DNA from: Owenia fusiformis
Lineage: Eukaryota > Annelida > Polychaeta > Sabellida > Oweniidae
Assembly: GCA_903813345.2 (NCBI GenBank)
Contig: CAIIXF020000012.1
Coordinates: 10,834,932-10,898,931, forward strand
DNA length: 64,000 bases
Reading direction: 5' to 3'
Shown: piece by piece, positions 1-12,618 of the stretch
Layout: each line of letters begins with the position of its first letter
Position numbering within the stretch: position 1 is the stretch's first letter
Notes under the pieces: model-generated
Database searches by the model: none
Told to the model about the DNA's origin: nothing
What the model saw: the letters and a program-made list of their open reading frames with translations, nothing else
Program-made: the position numbers and the translations under genes

Positions 1-271
1 CAATACTTTAAGGGTACTTCAACAAATATTTTATTCACTTTAAATTTAAGCCATACTAGGATCTGTCAGACTTGGTTTGATAAGCTTGCAGTAAAATTTC
101 ACTTTTTGCAATGAACTTGGAAAAGCAAGTTTCATGTCAGGTAAGGGACTGAATGCCAATAATGTGAAAATAATTGTGGAAATAATGTTCTCAAGTCTAT
201 TTGTTAACCCTGACTGGTGCGCTACTCCATGCTTTAATTTTAACCCTTAGATGGTGAGGCTATAGAGATCC

Positions 272-298
272 CCCACCCCCACCCCCACCCCCACCCCC
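272..298. repeat. C-rich simple repeat
   Basis: A run of CCCCCA units just upstream of the first TCHP exon in the window. Nothing else is visible in this intron stretch. Confidence 0.8.
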
Positions 299-344
299 TT
301 CTAACTGTTAAAGGGTTAATAAATTTGATTTTAAATACTCCAGT

Positions 345-3300
345 ATGGATGCATATAGAGACCAACATGACAGAGAAACCAAAGTGCTACTGTTAAAGAA
401 AAGAAGACTTAAACTTGGGAAGTTGTTGAAGAATGAATCAAATCAGTATGAGGTAGGAAACACCTTTTAAAATCTATGCTTTTTGTGTTTTTAAAGTTTG
501 CCATCAGTGAAAAACTGGTAGTGATTCTTAATATATTAGCAATGTGTAGTCTCATGTAGAGCTCCATTTTACTTTTAAATTCACTAATCAGGCCCGTAGT
601 CAGGATTTGCCAGGGGGTTCCCAAACCCTGCGAACCCCCCCCCCCCCCCTGGCTACAGGCCTGCTAATGGCTTATATTTCAATGTTCAGTGTTTAAACAA
701 TGAGTTGTCTCATGTTAACTTCATTTTGATTCAGGCTGAGTTGACTTTTACATTCATGAATGGCTTATATTTCAATGTACAGTGTATAAACAATGAGTTG
801 TCTCATGTTAACTCCATTTTGATTCAGGCTGAGTTGAAAGGTGTCTCCAGAGGGAACTTTGACCTCATGGAAGATATGAAGGAAAGAACTGATGAACTGA
901 AAAGTGCCAGAGAAGAAAAAAGAAAAAAGGTAAGCATTAAAGAAGTGTTATCAGGTTTTTTGTTACCCCTTGATATTTGATAGATGTGGTAAATGTTTAT
1001 CTCTGTACAAACTGACAGATTTAATGTCATATAACAAATCAATCAATAAGATAGAAGATGTATAAATGAATTCATTTTTTATGACTAATAATTGTAATGG
1101 TTTTTATTTGACAGATTGCAGAAGAAAAACTGTATGACCATTTCAGAAAAAATAATCCAGATCTTCGAGAGGTAGGTATTTCTTATTTCTCATAAAGCCA
1201 ACGCATGCATTGCTCTGTTGCTCGATAAATGTATCACATATTTCAACCCATAGTTTGTAGTTAAGCTGTTAGTTAAATGTCAGGAATACAGTGTAATAGA
1301 TAATATTATATAATATATTATATATAATTATAGTAACACAAAGTTTTAGCTGAATATTGAAGAATATTCAAGAAAGTTAGAGCAAAAAATTCAAGACTTT
1401 TTGGACATTCCTCATATTCAGTTAATTTTTGACTGATTAAACGGTTACAGACACCTCCATTTGGTTGGCAAATCCAGCAGTTTGGTTAAGGATATGATTT
1501 TGAGAATCCAACTTATTGAAAGCTGAATTTACCCTTTGCATTTGGAAGAAGGAAGTACTTAAAGGAGTCACCTCCCCAGTATTGAAGCATGGAAGTGGTG
1601 AATCTATTAATGGTGTTGAAAATACACCTGAAGTAACCCTCTTGCAAATCTATTGAATATTTACAGTGCCCTATTGGAAATGCAAAAATTAATGTTTGTG
1701 GCATATTTTGACCAAATTAGGATTACAGAGGCACTGTCTGATAATAGCAGAATTAGAGTACCCCCATAAGAGACAATGCATCCTAACTGCAAAATGAGAA
1801 ATGTGCATCTACATTATATGAGAAATTTAAATGATTTCAGTTGGAGACTGAGCAACACAAGAGACATGTCATAGGAGCATGGGGTGAACAGGCATCAGAA
1901 AAACAACAGGTCAGTTCATGTTTGTCAAAATAATCTCAAATTCAAGAAAATTAGTGAAAACTCATGTGATTATAGCTTCCCTGCAATGAATGGAGAATCA
2001 TATTTCCAGAGTTACAGTGATACATATAAATTCTATACTTGATCTTGTATGTTCTTTAATATCTGCGAACCCAAAGCCTCCGTAAGTGAAACACCTCCTT
2101 AGTGGAACGCTTTTTGGCAGAACACAGGTTCTACTAAATTTTGAAATTAAATTACTGGATATATATTGCTTTAAAGTTCAACAGATATCTTTGGAGTTTT
2201 CCTGGAATTTAGGCGACAAGATTTATGAGGTGACCACCTGCAAAGAGACTCATGCCAATCAGCACAAGACAATGATAAAGCACTTTTTTAAAGTGCGATG
2301 AAAATATAAATTTTGGAGTGCAGTTTTCAAAAAATAAATTGGATAGCAGTATTCACCCTATGCAGACAGAGCCTGTGGGAAATATTGGGTGCGGCGCAAA
2401 TGAGCGGAGAGTGCGGAGCTAACGGTCATTTTTGAATTTAAAATTGGGATATTTCTGAAACTAAGCCGTTTTGGGACTTCAAATATACCAAGATATGTGT
2501 ATTTGACACCAAATATCAATAAAATTGTGAAAATAGTAGTGCAATTCATTTTATAGCGACGCAGTATGCCTTAAACATTTCCCAGACCTATATATTTTGA
2601 GACTATCCTTTTAATACTGCGTCCCCAGCATTCATAAAAAATGGTGTTCAAGATACACTACCCATGCAAATTATTTTTGCATCTTGGAAGCCAGGCAGTA
2701 TCTGTGTGATTTTATAAAAATTCGGAAATGTACTTCAGATATGAGCCCCTCTAAATATTGGGTGCGGAGCTACGTTTATGGAGCTGCTCCGCACCCAATA
2801 TTTAGAGGGGGCTCATATCTGAAAAAATTTCCGAATTTTTATAAAATCACACAGATACTGCCTGGCTTCCAAGATGCAAAAATAATTTGTATGGATAGTG
2901 CACCTTGAACACCATTTTTTATGAATGCTGGGGACTCAGTATCAAAAGGATAATTTCAAAATATATAGGTCTGGGAAAGGTTTAAGGCACACTGCGTCGC
3001 TATAGAATGAATTGCGCTACTATTTTCACAATTGTATAGATATTTGGTGTCAAATACACATATCTTGGTATATTTGAAGTCCCAAAACGGCTTAGTTTCA
3101 GAAATATCCCAAATTTAAATTCAAAAATAACCGTTAGCTCCGCACCCTCCGCTCATTTGCTCCGCACCCAATATTTCCCACAGGCTCTGTCTGCATAGGG
3201 TGGTATTGATGGTCTCAGGTGAAACATACTTTCATGTGTTTCAGGAACTGGAAAATGCACGAAGAGAGAAGGAGAGATACGAGGAGGAGTTAGAGAGAAG

Positions 3301-6300
3301 GAGACGGGCTGCAATAGAACATGAGAGGAGTCTAGAAGAGCAGAAATACAACAAAGAAAAAGAAATCAAACAAGTATTAATGACACAAGTCCAGGAACTC
3401 AAAGCTAGAGAGAAAGAGGTCGGTCAATATATTAATTTTCAATTTTAATTTCTGTATTTTTGAATAATTTGATTTACTAATATATTTATTTGTTTTTATG
3501 ATACAAAAATGTAGTTTTCTTTTAAATAAACCTACAAGTGTTGCTAATATTCAGCTGGTGTTAACCACCCTGGGAAAATTATTTCTCATGACATTTCTTT
3601 CACCATTTTCTGTCTGATATATCTTCTATCACATTTTCTAAACTTTTTAGAGTGTGTACATGACAATTGTAAACTGTTCATGTGCATATAGTTAAGTTAC
3701 TTCTGACTTTTAGAATAGTTTTCCAATTCAACAATTTCACTTTAATTCAAAACATAAGCATAATGATAGTCTCATATTTTATATCTTGTGTGTGTATTCA
3801 GGCTGATATTCTGAAGAGGGAGCAAGACCTTCTCCTAAAAGAGCAGTGGGAGCTGGAACAACTAGAGGTTGAGAGAAGACAAATGGAAGATCAGAGAAGA
3901 CAGAAAGAGTTTGGGTAAATATTTCAATTAAGGATTTAAATAGATTGAAATTATGTGAATATTCAGGGAGAGATTTTCTTTTTCTGTATGGCACTTGCAC
4001 TTCCATTCAATGAGTATTGGCCTAATTATATAATATTCTTGAGCTTTTCTTTTTTCTTTCTGTGTTCTGTATGGCACTTGCACTCCCATTCAATGAGTAT
4101 TGGCCTCAAATATTCTTGAAATATTTGTAACATGTCTATTTTCTGTTAAGACGTATACTGCTACGGCAACATACAGCGGCTCTAAGACGCAAGAGTAAGC
4201 AGATACTGGAGGAGCTAGAGGCAGACAGAAAGTTCTTGGAGTCAATGATGGAGAAGGAGAGAGAAGACCAGACAGTTAAAACTGCAAGGAGAGAGAAAGC
4301 AAAGGCAGATGCAGAATGGATGAAAAAGGTAAGGTACAATGAAAAGGGTTCTCCACTAAGGTTGAAAATGTAGTTCATTTCACTGTATTCAGGCATTCAG
4401 TCAATTGCCCAAGGAGGATGGGATCCCAGAGTGAAATTCAAATATTCTGCCATGATATCAGTGTCATGACGTCATCATTGCCGTGTAAAAAATTCAAAAT
4501 TCAAACAGTCCCCATTTCCCAATATTTCTCACTTCAGAATTTGATTCACGAGTTTTGGTCTATTACCTAACAAAAAAAATTCAAAGGCACAAGAAATAAA
4601 AATATTCGCCATTCGGCATCTGTAACAAATGGCAAGGGATGACATTTTGCATGTTAATGCCTTGTTTAATAATGACTTTGTCTGTTACTGACAAGTTTGA
4701 TACGGATAAAGGCAATGTGAAATCCTCAGGAGCACATTGACATGTGGGGAGCAAACATGATTTCATAGTGCACAAAATATACATCTTCTACAAAATGAAA
4801 AAAACATTCAAATATAACAAAAAATTATTTTGGATTCCATAGATATGTTTGATTTTTAGCATAATTACTTTGCTAGTAAAAGTTGAACTACTTCGCCAAA
4901 TGCCAATATTTGTTAAAAGCTGGCCAACCCAAATGAAAGTACAGTGAAACCTGTAAATCTGAACACTTCTTTAATTCGAACACTATTAAAATGAATACTT
5001 TTTCTCAATCCCCTGTGGCATTCTGATTTGACAGATTTAAATGTACTTTTTTGAGGAACTTAACTAGAACTTGATTCTTGTTTTAGGTGATAGATGACCA
5101 GATCAGAGTAGAGAAAGTAAGGGAGGCTGAACTAGACATGTTATACCAGTAAGTTTACTTACTTTAGTAGTAAGCTACTTAAGTTTATTATTGTTTTTTC
5201 TCTGTGGAATTATAAATGCAATTTGAAATCTATCTTGTTATCATATAAATTAAAACCAATCTTAAAGATGTTGTTTGCCTTCATTTTTACTTATTGTAAG
5301 AATCTTAAAGGATGGTGAAAAATGGATCGTACTTAGAGGCTCATGCCCCATCTTCACACACTCGGTCTTCCCTGCTTTCGACCAATGGAAATCGAGTGAA
5401 TGAAGATGGTCATATTCAGGCCAGCTGTTTTAATTTACTTACTGGCAGACTCTAATTTTTTCTCACCCCCGTGTACATACTGTAACACCTTATAAATGTC
5501 ATAATCCTATGATATTGGACCATATATAAATGTATGTCCCAATCCCTGCATGAACACACCTCATACATGTATTGATAATCCTACACACCTAATCCGCACC
5601 TTGAAATTACAGCACTGTACAGTACCATATTTCACGGTACTGTACGGTACATTTGGTGATTGGCTGTGTATGGTATTATACAACTCTTTCAGGGATGAGG
5701 CTGCAAGGGTTTGGCAGAAGAGAGAAGCTGAATGGGCCCAGGAGAGGAATGCAAGGGAAAGACTTATGAAAGAGGTACTGAACTCTGCTTATGATTATTG
5801 CTCTTCAAAGTGTGATATGTATCACTGTGTGTAAAATCCATTGGAAATGTTGCTTTGAAATTTCATGAGTTTTTCAAGACATGTTTATGGTTTCTCATTC
5901 TGTAAATATGAGTAATGCACTGGCGCTTTGTACCACATCATTCTTCTATGCTGATTAGTGATGAATCTTGAAAAAGTGATTTTTAATGAAATCTCTGCAT
6001 CTGAACTTGATTAATGAGAATTGCTTTAATCTATTTTAGAAACTGTAATTTTTGCTATGTACACTATTGTTTAAACCAGTGGTGTTAGTTATATAAAATA
6101 GTGGTATACAAAACATGATCCACTTTTTCAATGTATAGATTATGGCTGGTAGACAAGAACAGATCGCACAAAAAATGGAGGAAGTGAAACAACAGCAACA
6201 GGAGTCACTTGAAAGACGTGAGCAACTTGTGCGTGACATGGAGTTAGCGCAGCAGATGACTCATAGAGAGGCTCAGCAGACAGAGCGTGCTAAATCTGAG

Positions 6301-6835
6301 CGTAAAACTGAGCTACAATCACAGGTAATTTCATTGTTTTCCTACAAAACATCTGTTATGCACTAAAATTCGAATAGTAATTCAACTTTTTAGAGTGTGT
6401 GTGTTAAATGTGAAAATTTTACCCATTCTTCTCAAAAACTTTGAAACTGGTGTCTTTTTAATTAACATTAGGTGCACTGGATAGTCTAAGAATCCATAAG
6501 TTGGAGCAGTTTAAAAAGCTTCACTTCTATTTTTAGAATTTTTGTATAAACCAGGCATGATTTGAAAGTTCAAAGTGATGCAAAAATTTTCAGATGCGTG
6601 CCAGACTCCAACAAGAGGAGGAAGATAGATGGCGCCAGTTGCAGGAACTTGAGCAAGACAAACATGCGGAGGATGATTACGAGGAAATGCTCAGACAAGA
6701 AGCTGGCAGGATGAACCTACATGGCTTTCAGCCTAAGGTATTTAAACCACCTATTCATTGGTTAATCATTGGCTTATTTATACATTGCAGGAAGCCAGGA
6801 TCCCCACAAAAATAAAGGAGTTTTTTAAAAACTGA
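345..6835 (+). CDS. TCHP: Trichoplein (TCHP) orthologue, 3' twelve exons (5' end outside window)
   Basis: Exons: 344-452, 828-929, 1115-1171, 1841-1909, 3245-3418, 3802-3914, 4151-4328, 5087-5148, 5693-5774, 6139-6324, 6594-6737, 6791-6835 (stop TGA). All introns are GT-AG and the phases agree throughout. The joined product is about 439 residues, almost entirely charged coiled coil rich in Glu, Arg, Lys and Gln. It lines up with remembered vertebrate trichoplein (498 aa), for example KSAREEKRKKIAEEKLYDHF followed by RKNNPDLRE, and later EAELDMLYQ and KREAEWAQERNARERLM. About 60 N-terminal residues should lie upstream. The ATG at 345 is an internal Met, because the exon opens with the last base of a split codon. 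In vertebrates trichoplein binds keratin filaments and acts at centrioles, where it restrains primary cilium assembly; that role is carried over from the family. The C-terminal exon (EARIPTKIKEFF) is the least certain. Exon 2 has a duplicated acceptor. Confidence 0.9.
589..663. mobile_element. Short MITE, CAGGCCCGTAGCC family
   Basis: A 75-bp element with inverted ends (CAGGCCCGTAGTC and GGCTACAGGCCTG) and a 5-bp target duplication CTAAT at 584-588 and 664-668. It lies in TCHP intron 1. Longer relatives with the same ends are at 17437, 17766, 32386 and probably 41968. It has no coding capacity. Confidence 0.75.
666..840 (+). repeat. Tandem duplication spanning the acceptor of TCHP exon 2
   Basis: A unit starting around AATGGCTTATATTTCAATG and ending in GATTCAGGCTGAGTTGA occurs twice with a 93-bp period. 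Each copy carries a CAG acceptor followed by the first codons of the exon (GCT GAG TTG), at 735 and at 828. Because 93 is a multiple of three and the stretch between is open, use of the upstream acceptor would insert 31 residues in frame. Confidence 0.85.
2354..3202. mobile_element. 849-bp fold-back (long inverted repeat) element in TCHP intron 4
   Basis: The two halves are near-perfect reverse complements meeting around 2778, with arms of about 420 bp. The ends are CACCCTATGCAGACAGAGCC and its complement. A 5-bp target duplication GTATT flanks it exactly (2349-2353 and 3203-3207), which marks it as an insertion. No transposase-like frame is present. A transcript could form a hairpin of several hundred base pairs inside this intron. 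Confidence 0.9.
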
Positions 6836-8877
6836 AATGAAAACACCACCAATATACCGCATTCTTTTCTTATTTCACTCAGTAAACAATCCAGCATAAT
6901 CACTTTTCCTTGAAAAAATTCTCTGGTAGCAATTTTGTTGCTTACATATTCATGTACACTGTATGTACTTTCAGAAACATAATATAGGTGGCGGGTCCAC
7001 CAGAAGGCAGGCATGGAACTAGAGTAGACAACATCACATCACTAAGCAACCATGACTTCTGGTCACTATGGTAACTGAATCTATCCACAGCAACACAACA
7101 TACTCTGTATATCCATCCAAATACAACAGTGAGGCATGATCTGTGGGTAACATCATATAGGACATTGGTGTGACCATGCATACAATCCAATACAATATTA
7201 CTATACACAATAGACTATGTATATCAATTCATATTCGTCTATGTTGATACAGAGAATGCAACTACAGCGACACCTGTAAACTGGAACACCTTAAGAAGTG
7301 TAATACCACTTTTCAGAGTCCCAAGACCAACTGACTTAATGTTAAATGAACCTCTATAAGTGGAACACCTCCTAACTGGAACTTTTTTTTAAAGGTACAA
7401 AAGGTGTTTCGCTTAGACATGTTTTACTGTACATGTACGCATATGTGAATTGTAATGTATAAAACACCAGCAGTATTGGCTGCAGCATCATCATACAAAT
7501 CAAAACAATATTACAATACACAATAGGCTATGTACATCCATTCATATAAGCCTATGTTAATACAGGGAATGCACATGTACATGTACACATGTGTGAATTG
7601 TAATGCATTAAACACCAACAGTATTGGCTGCAGCATCATCATACAATTATAATGTGAAGTTGTGAACAGTGATAAACTTAAAGCTAGTCCGTCCATTATT
7701 AATAAAATGGAATAAATTTAGAACAATTGGAAATATGTTATTGGAAAGTTATGAAGACCAACAGAATAATTGCGGATAATCACAAATACTGTAATAGTAT
7801 GTATAATTATGTTAGACAGGGTTAGACATTGAATTTGGACACTTAATCACACAATGCTGTTACGTCCTTTGCATTCATTCGACTTTGCTTCTTAAAAGAG
7901 AGCTTCATCTTCAGTAGTTTATAACAAGACTTTGCATACAGGGTACCCTCTACTGGGATTCTTATGAGGGAGATAGCCATGCTATGTTGACACCATTGAA
8001 CACTCCAGAGTTGAAGGAATTATATGAGACACTCTATTAGATACTCCCACCTTTTTTTTTTATTTCCCAGAGTGTAGATAGGATTTGCCTGGGCTCACTG
8101 ATTTTCGGAAAAATTGAATTTTGATCAATTTTAGTTTATTTGCTAGGAGCTGGATTTGGAAGCACTTCTTCATCTGAATGCATTCAGTTGACTCGCACAA
8201 GTTTTTTTGTCATTTTTCATTATGTCACCACCATAAGTTGTGTCATATCGTTATTGTCTCTAACTTTTTTTGTGATGGCAGTTGGCATCCAGCGGTCAGT
8301 GTACGGCATATGTAACAAATAGCAGGTGAATTCCCTAGTTTCACATGCAAAATTCAGCGTTTTTCAACTTCAGTAAAACCTGGGTGAAGAGATTACACTT
8401 TAGCACCTGAATGTGGCTGTTAATATCTAGTGATCTTAAAATATGATTTGACTAATTGGCTTTCAAAGAAAGTTGCGTAAATGTAGATACACTTATTTTG
8501 ACGCTACTTAATTTCTGGAGTGGCGTCAAAATTTCTGGAGTGCATTGAACAAAAATTCCAAACTGAATTTTTTTTCAATCTGTCAAATTAAAGTGGGAGC
8601 CAAATTAAGTGTATCTACAGTATAGTCAAAAAGAAAAACTGAACTTGCTACATCAGTTTTTGAAATAGACTGCAGCAACAAAACTAGAGCAGAATAGACT
8701 CATTTCAGATTTAATTTATATAAAGAGAATATTCAAAAGTGTAATGTTGGACTGCTTTACTTATATACTTAGTTTGGATGTATTTTTGATTTAGCTTATT
8801 TGAGAAAATGAGCACTCCCTAAATTTTACATTCCAGATATCAATATTTACATTGTGGGTAGGTCTACTTGATATTGA
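6836..8877. other. Intergenic stretch, no gene found
   Basis: No convincing coding exon on either strand. The stretch holds a local duplication (7187-7500 and 7500-7660) interrupted by a small MITE at 7265-7429. It also has scattered copies of repeats seen elsewhere in the window, such as the motif around 8220-8330 that recurs near 38640, 28240 and 52580. Confidence 0.6.
7265..7429. mobile_element. 165-bp MITE of a 'CAGTGAAACCTGT' family
   Basis: The ends read inwards as CAGCGACACCTGTAAAC and as the complement of ACATGTTTTACTG, flanked by TA on both sides, like Tc1/mariner MITEs. It interrupts one copy of a local duplication whose other copy (7500-7660) lacks it, so the empty site is visible. 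Related sequences with the same 'aaaactgg-aacacc' body occur near 4942, 26450, 30010 and 52800. Confidence 0.65.
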
Positions 8878-9014
8878 ACAAATATTTCACTCTATTGAGG
8901 TGAATACCTGTACATCTTTCACAAGTGATATTCCACGAAGCCCGAAGGGCAAGTGGAATATCACCTTGTGAAAGTGCTACAGGTATTCACCGAAAATAGA
9001 GTGAAATATTTGTT
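8878..9014. repeat. 137-bp palindromic element
   Basis: ACAAATATTTCACTCTATT at the left pairs with AATAGAGTGAAATATTTGT at the right. The inner part (TGATATTCCACGAAGCCCG with its complement) folds into a long hairpin centred near 8945. More short inverted motifs (GATATCGCTAGATATC) follow to about 9300 and may belong to the same element. Confidence 0.7.
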
Positions 9015-9300
9015 TTATCATATCACTGTCCAGCTAAACATCCCTAATATTATTAAGTCATTAAGTCTTCAGATATTTTTACGAATCTACTCGGTTCGTC
9101 TGCCATTTTGACTTAACTGAACTAAATTATTTACACTGAACGAAAACAAATTCTTTGAAAATTCCCGGGAGCGTGGGATATCGCTAGATATCTCACTGTT
9201 GTCTTATCTGATTAGCATTGCCATTGAATATCGCCAGATATCCCACGACATGTGACCCGGTTTTGACCAATCATACTGTCGCTAGCTAGATAGTGATATA

Positions 9301-10160
9301 ATAATAGTAATTAATTATTAACTTTATTCAGATATTATACTTTATATTGTAACACGTTTCTCACTAAACGCCATTTTAATTTTGAAATTTTCTTTAACTA
9401 AAAATTAAGACTGAAAAACCTGAGCATCTGAAACATTTACAGATCTCGTAATATTTTGAGAGTATTTTTGAAAGTGCGTTTTTGAAAGTTTGTAAGGATT
9501 GCATATTTTCTTGAGTTGAGCAAATGTTAGTTGAATGTAATTGTAAATAATCAGTGATGTACATAATAATGTTTAAAGATATATACATATTTATTGTATC
9601 TTGTCATTTGCTGTGCATCAGACATACACATAGACATACATAAAATCTGTACAATTGTAGATGTAAATAAAATATTTGTTTGTACATAGTAAATACTGCA
9701 AAATCAGTTTGTGTTGAATGTGTGCCTTGGTGGTTAATTTCTGGAAACATCATACAATGACAGATCTGCAAGTCAATTGTCTACTTACTATGCTGACTAT
9801 GAATCAAACAAAGATAAAAATCATTTAATCTATTTACATTTCTTTATCTTGATGTGAAATAACAAGCTATGATATTAGTTAACATGCCAGATATTAACAT
9901 AAAATTATTCAAAGCATTTTTAAAAATTTTGAAACCACTATTGAGCTATTGAATGACGGCATTAGTCTGTTGATTTGACCAATGAGCAACGAATTCTTCT
10001 CAAAGCACATTTATATTATAGACATATGTCTTCTCTTAACACCGAGGTTTTCCCGATCCTCTTTGTGACATGAGAACTGATTAAAATCAATTCAGCCAAT
10101 TGCCAGTCCAAATAGGATTGGTCCTAACCAGTATGAAATTTTGAGCAACTGACTAAAGCG
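9301..10160. other. Intergenic, nothing recognised
   Basis: AT-rich sequence with no supported exon, RNA gene or clear repeat boundary. Confidence 0.5.
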
Positions 10161-10261
10161 AAGTTCACACCAACGGCCCTATGATGGCGCTTTAAAGCAT
10201 CGTGCAAAGCAGCTTAACACGTCACTTTAAAGCGCCATCAAAGTGCCGTTGGTGTGAACTT
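10161..10261. repeat. 101-bp hairpin MITE
   Basis: AAGTTCACACCAACGGC at the left is matched by GCCGTTGGTGTGAACTT at the right, with a further inner match around GGCGCTTTAAAGC. It is a compact non-coding inverted-repeat element. I could not define its target duplication. Confidence 0.7.
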
Positions 10262-10645
10262 ACTTTATAGAGTATACAATCATTTCAAATGGTTTGGATT
10301 TGGTGACCAAGGTTTTTATAAATATGATATAGCATACAATTTGGACCCTGGCTTTGATATAAGCACTTCTCCAGTTTGTTCAGCATGGTTAGGAAAAAAG
10401 TATGACATAAGTTGTCACTAAGTCAAGGTCCAAAATCCTTGGAGCTAACTCCATGCACAGGGGTTTCACTAGAATTTCTCACAACAGGCTAAATAAATGA
10501 AAACAACAGACAAAATTAATGGAAATCATGAATTTAACATGGAAAAGTTGAAAAGTTCCTAAAAACAACAAGTGCTTTTATGAAAACAACCGGTGAAAAT
10601 CGCCTGTTGCCTGCCGCTAATGAAACCCCTGATGCAGGATTTGTG

Positions 10646-10862
10646 TGTTCCATTTTCATCTTCCAGCTTTCACAGGCGATTGCTAATGTATGAGTTTATG
10701 AGTCACTGACTGTGAAGATATTTTAGTCTATTAAATACACCATAGATGTCTCCATTCAAATTTTATGATTATATGTTTGTTCCATTTTCGTCATCTAGCT
10801 TTCACAGGTGACTGCTTGTATGAGTTTATGAGTCTTTGACTGTGAAGATATTTTAGTCTATT
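10646..10862. repeat. Direct duplication, about 86-bp unit
   Basis: 10646-10732 and 10778-10862 share a unit running from TGTTCCATTTT through TATGAGTTTATGAGTC to TTTTAGTCTATT. There is no open frame across it. Confidence 0.7.
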
Positions 10863-11092
10863 CCACACACCTTTGCACATGTTGACTAGTTTAGGGTCAG
10901 TGGATTTCCGTTTTACTGCAACCTCATACTGTGATCTGGAAATAAACATGAAAAACATGAAAATTACTGTTCAGTAAAACTTGTCTGAAGGGAAAACATT
11001 AGGGAGTTGGGACCTGCTTTAAAGGGTGACGCATATCGTTTAGCAAATCGAACGCTCGTTTCTGGTGTTGCTCACCATTTAGTATAAAAGGC

Positions 11093-11101
11093 CCGATCCC
11101 G
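11093..11101 (+). promoter_or_regulatory. TATA-like box without an assigned gene
   Basis: TATAAAAGG in a locally GC-richer stretch. No downstream exon could be assigned. See also 11632-11673. Confidence 0.25.
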
Positions 11102-11631
11102 GAATAATACTCAAGGGTTCACAGGTTCGAGGTCGTTGTGTCAACACCTCTAACTGTTATATAGCATAAGTATATTATAGATCGTCACACATTTATAAAA
11201 GGGTGTTTTTTATTTTGACAAATCAATTCCACATTTATGGGTGAAGTTTCAGGATATTCTATTTGTGTATAATAAGGAAAAATTGGCATCTAAATTTCCC
11301 CATAACGTAATAGCACACAGCTTGGCATATGAAATATCCTACAAATGAAACAAAGCAAGACAAACCGGTTTTTAATACAAGGATTTATATTGGCTGTTGT
11401 ACATGTATTCTTTGAACGCAATCACTCTTTGGATAACGTTTTCAAAATCATTATAAACGGATTACTTTATCTCAAAGACAATTTCAATAAACTGGATTTT
11501 ACAGAACTCCCCTTATTTCTTAAAAATGGACTGATCCAGTTGATTCGCCTGGAGCCGCCATATTGTTTTTATACGGGATGCTAATCGGAACCCTTTAAAT
11601 GTTCACATTTAAAGATTCTCGCAATCTTTAT

Positions 11632-11673
11632 CCAATCAGCGTTTGCGATGTGTACCGGCTCACGTATAAAAGG
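11632..11673 (+). promoter_or_regulatory. Orphan CCAAT plus TATA core-promoter-like site
   Basis: CCAATCAG at 11632 is followed 33 bp later by TATAAAAGG at 11665, the usual order and near-usual spacing of a polymerase II core promoter. I find no coding exon that it would obviously serve. It could drive a non-coding RNA, belong to a decayed element, or be chance. Confidence 0.35.
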
Positions 11674-12187
11674 CGAATCCAACTCAAATCCATGCAGGGG
11701 TGTATGAGGTACTCGAATAGAAAAGAGCTCGTGAAATCTGAATTTATATGCACATGGTCGATGTTTACACATGTTTGGAGTTATTGAAGAAAATGTGATA
11801 TGGGTGTGGTTCCGAATTTGAAGTCATTGCTGGAAAATATGATTTTAATACGTGAAATTATATCGATAAATACAGCACTAAAAATAACAGTACACATTCA
11901 TGTATGATTGTGTCCAGAAATGTTTGAAACCCTTACGGAAATTCTGTCTGCATTTTTTCACCATTGCTCTTTCTTCCCGCATTCTAGTGCTGTTTGAATG
12001 AATATATTAATTTATGTATTTCTAACTAAAATATATCACATTTTTTTATAAACCAGAAACATTTAGATCATAAAAAAATCTTCAATACTTGAGTGAGCAC
12101 GATATGCAAGGGTTACTAAGTTGACACAGTAAATGACCACTGATATTGTGTTAGTCAATGCACACAGCGTATTCTGCTAAGGCCATG

Positions 12188-12618
12188 AGAAGTAGATTCT
12201 TTGTTTTGCGTCCTGGCATAATCCAAATCATGCAAGGGAACAAGGAAAACAAACACAAACTCAAGAAAAAACACAAACTTGTTTGCTGGGAAATGTATAC
12301 ATTTTATGGGCATAAAAAGGGATCATATACAAATTTGCAGTGATTACAAACACATATCTATACCTTTTATACAATATATGTAAAGATAGATATTATTCAT
12401 GGGGTAAAAATGAGAAAATACACAATGTATGCTAAAGTAATCAATATCACTGTCAATTTTGACGCACATCAAATCTTCAATTTCGTCTGATTCTGATTGA
12501 ATGAAATGCGATGGTACTTTCAGACCCTTGTGATTGCTAGCTATTTGGATGTGTTTGTTTTTTCTGATTTACTCAAAATCTTACAAGCAAGGGGACGCAA
12601 AACAAAGAATCTACTTCT
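12188..12618. mobile_element. Non-autonomous element with inverted ends
   Basis: AGAAGTAGATTCTTTGTTTT at the left is matched by AAAACAAAGAATCTACTTCT at the right, and the match extends a few bases further inward (GCGTCC and GGACGC). The 431-bp interior has no transposase frame. The target duplication is unclear. Confidence 0.65.

Noticed and set aside
11345-11584. A 79-codon plus-strand open frame near a TATA-like site
   Set aside because: No recognisable domain, no matching splice sites, AT-rich random-looking composition.
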